A stretch of 64,000 nt of DNA. Source: Pantoea sp. GD03673. Lineage in GTDB: Bacteria > Pseudomonadota > Gammaproteobacteria > Enterobacterales > Enterobacteriaceae. The position numbers and the translations under genes were made by a program. The stretch is taken from positions 310,001-374,000 of the forward strand of contig NZ_JAOCKJ010000001.1 of assembly GCF_029844725.1 (NCBI RefSeq), given 5' to 3'. Position 1 is the stretch's first letter. Each line of letters begins with the position of its first letter. Below the pieces are notes generated by a model, which did not search any database, was not told where the DNA came from, and worked only from the letters and a program-made list of their open reading frames with translations. Positions 63,384 to 64,000 of this stretch are shown piece after piece.

Positions 63384-64000
63384 ATGACAGGCACGAATGA
63401 TAATCTGCTGGGTGAGTCTAATAACTTTCTGGAGGTACTGGAGCAGGTCTCAAAGCTGGCTCCTCTTGAGAAACCGGTGATGGTGATTGGTGAGCGCGGC
63501 ACGGGGAAAGAACTGATCGCCAGCCGGTTGCACTATCTGTCCGACCGCTGGCAGGGGCCATTTATCTCACTGAACTGCGCCGCGCTGAATGAGAATCTGC
63601 TCGACTCAGAGCTATTTGGTCATGAAGCAGGTGCCTTTACCGGCGCACAGAAACGCCATCTGGGACGCTTTGAACGTGCTGATGGCGGCACCCTGTTTCT
63701 GGATGAGCTGGCAACCGCACCGATGCTGGTTCAGGAAAAACTGCTCAGGGTGATTGAGTATGGGCAGCTGGAGCGGGTTGGCGGCAATCATGCCCTCCAG
63801 GTTAATGTGCGACTGGTCTGCGCCACCAACGAAGATCTGCCCGCCCTGGCAGCGGCGGGAAAATTCCGCGCAGACTTACTGGATCGTCTTGCCTTTGATG
63901 TCGTGCAGTTGCCGCCACTGCGCGAACGCCGCAGTGATATTCTGGTCATGGCTGAGCATTTTGCCATTCAGATGTGCCGCGAGCTTGGCCTGTTACTCTT
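63384..64000 (+). CDS. pspF: PspF, sigma-54 activator of psp, cut by window edge
   Basis: AAA+ enhancer-binding protein without a receiver domain; 205 codons are visible of about 325. Walker A is GERGTGKE at 36-43; the sigma-54-contact loop GAFTGA is at 83-88; Walker B FLDELAT is near 108. The start ATG 63384 follows GGTGGCGA. The C-terminal Fis-type DNA-binding domain is outside the window. It is divergent from pspA, as in E. coli, and is negatively controlled by PspA. Confidence 0.95.
   Translation, partial: MTGTNDNLLGESNNFLEVLEQVSKLAPLEKPVMVIGERGTGKELIASRLHYLSDRWQGPFISLNCAALNENLLDSELFGHEAGAFTGAQKRHLGRFERADGGTLFLDELATAPMLVQEKLLRVIEYGQLERVGGNHALQVNVRLVCATNEDLPALAAAGKFRADLLDRLAFDVVQLPPLRERRSDILVMAEHFAIQMCRELGLLL

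Overview
The window looks like a chromosomal stretch of a gamma-proteobacterium of the Enterobacterales, most likely Erwiniaceae and probably Pantoea. Many proteins read as close relatives of E. coli proteins (FNR, RstA, PntA/B, HrpA, ZntB, LdhA, TyrR, Psp), and gene order follows E. coli in blocks (fnr-uspE, pntBA/ydgH/arcD-like, rstAB, asr-ydgU-ydgD, hrpA-azoR, ydbL-ynbE-ydbH/ldhA, fnrS-zntB, mpaA-ycjG-tpx-tyrR, ycjXF, psp). These blocks are joined by accessory genes not found there in E. coli. Organism assignment is inference from recalled gene order and proteins; no search was run. I saw no rRNA, tRNA, CRISPR array, insertion sequence or integrase.

Layout. 1-10.8 kb is a metabolic accessory region: a truncated rhaT-like rhamnose symporter, small genes including a 32-residue YoaK-like peptide, ybiI, aldA, an MHS-family transporter coupled to a frameshifted M20 peptidase with a divergent LysR regulator, an orphan DppA-like binding protein, and pepT. 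10.8-21.6 kb holds an orphan basic-amino-acid binding protein, a methionine aminotransferase, three regulator or sensor genes, a type-B carboxylesterase, a YdcJ/HglS-type 2-oxoadipate dioxygenase, and an AAHS-type aromatic-acid transporter divergent from a PcaQ-like regulator. 21.6-36.4 kb is conserved core: smrA, fnr, uspE, pntAB, ydgH, an ArcD-like antiporter, rstAB, an M32 carboxypeptidase, asr, ydgU and ydgD. 36.4-50.1 kb: hrpA, azoR, the ydbH-ynbE-ydbL envelope operon, ldhA, an MgtC-like membrane protein, ttcA, the anaerobic small RNA FnrS and zntB. 50.2-64 kb: murein-peptide recycling genes (mppA, mpaA, ycjG), tpx, tyrR, an O-antigen-modifying gtr cassette inserted between tyrR and ycjF, then ycjXF and the psp operon with divergent pspF cut by the window edge.

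How the genes work together. FNR is encoded here together with fnrS, whose promoter carries a near-perfect FNR box centred about 42 bases upstream of the expected start. RstA is encoded about 3 kb from asr, which has a close match to the RstA box upstream. Three genes form a murein tripeptide recycling set: uptake (MppA), amide cleavage (MpaA) and dipeptide epimerisation (YcjG). The psp operon has a visible sigma-54 promoter, and its activator PspF is divergent.

The most interesting non-routine signals are: a family of palindromic repeats in convergent intergenic gaps (two clear copies with compensatory stem changes, one possible third), a 48-residue proline-rich gene with a strong ribosome binding site beside fnrS, an 8-residue insertion in TyrR at the place where sigma-54 activators carry GAFTGA, the gtrABC-like cassette, and a one-base frameshift in the M20 peptidase.
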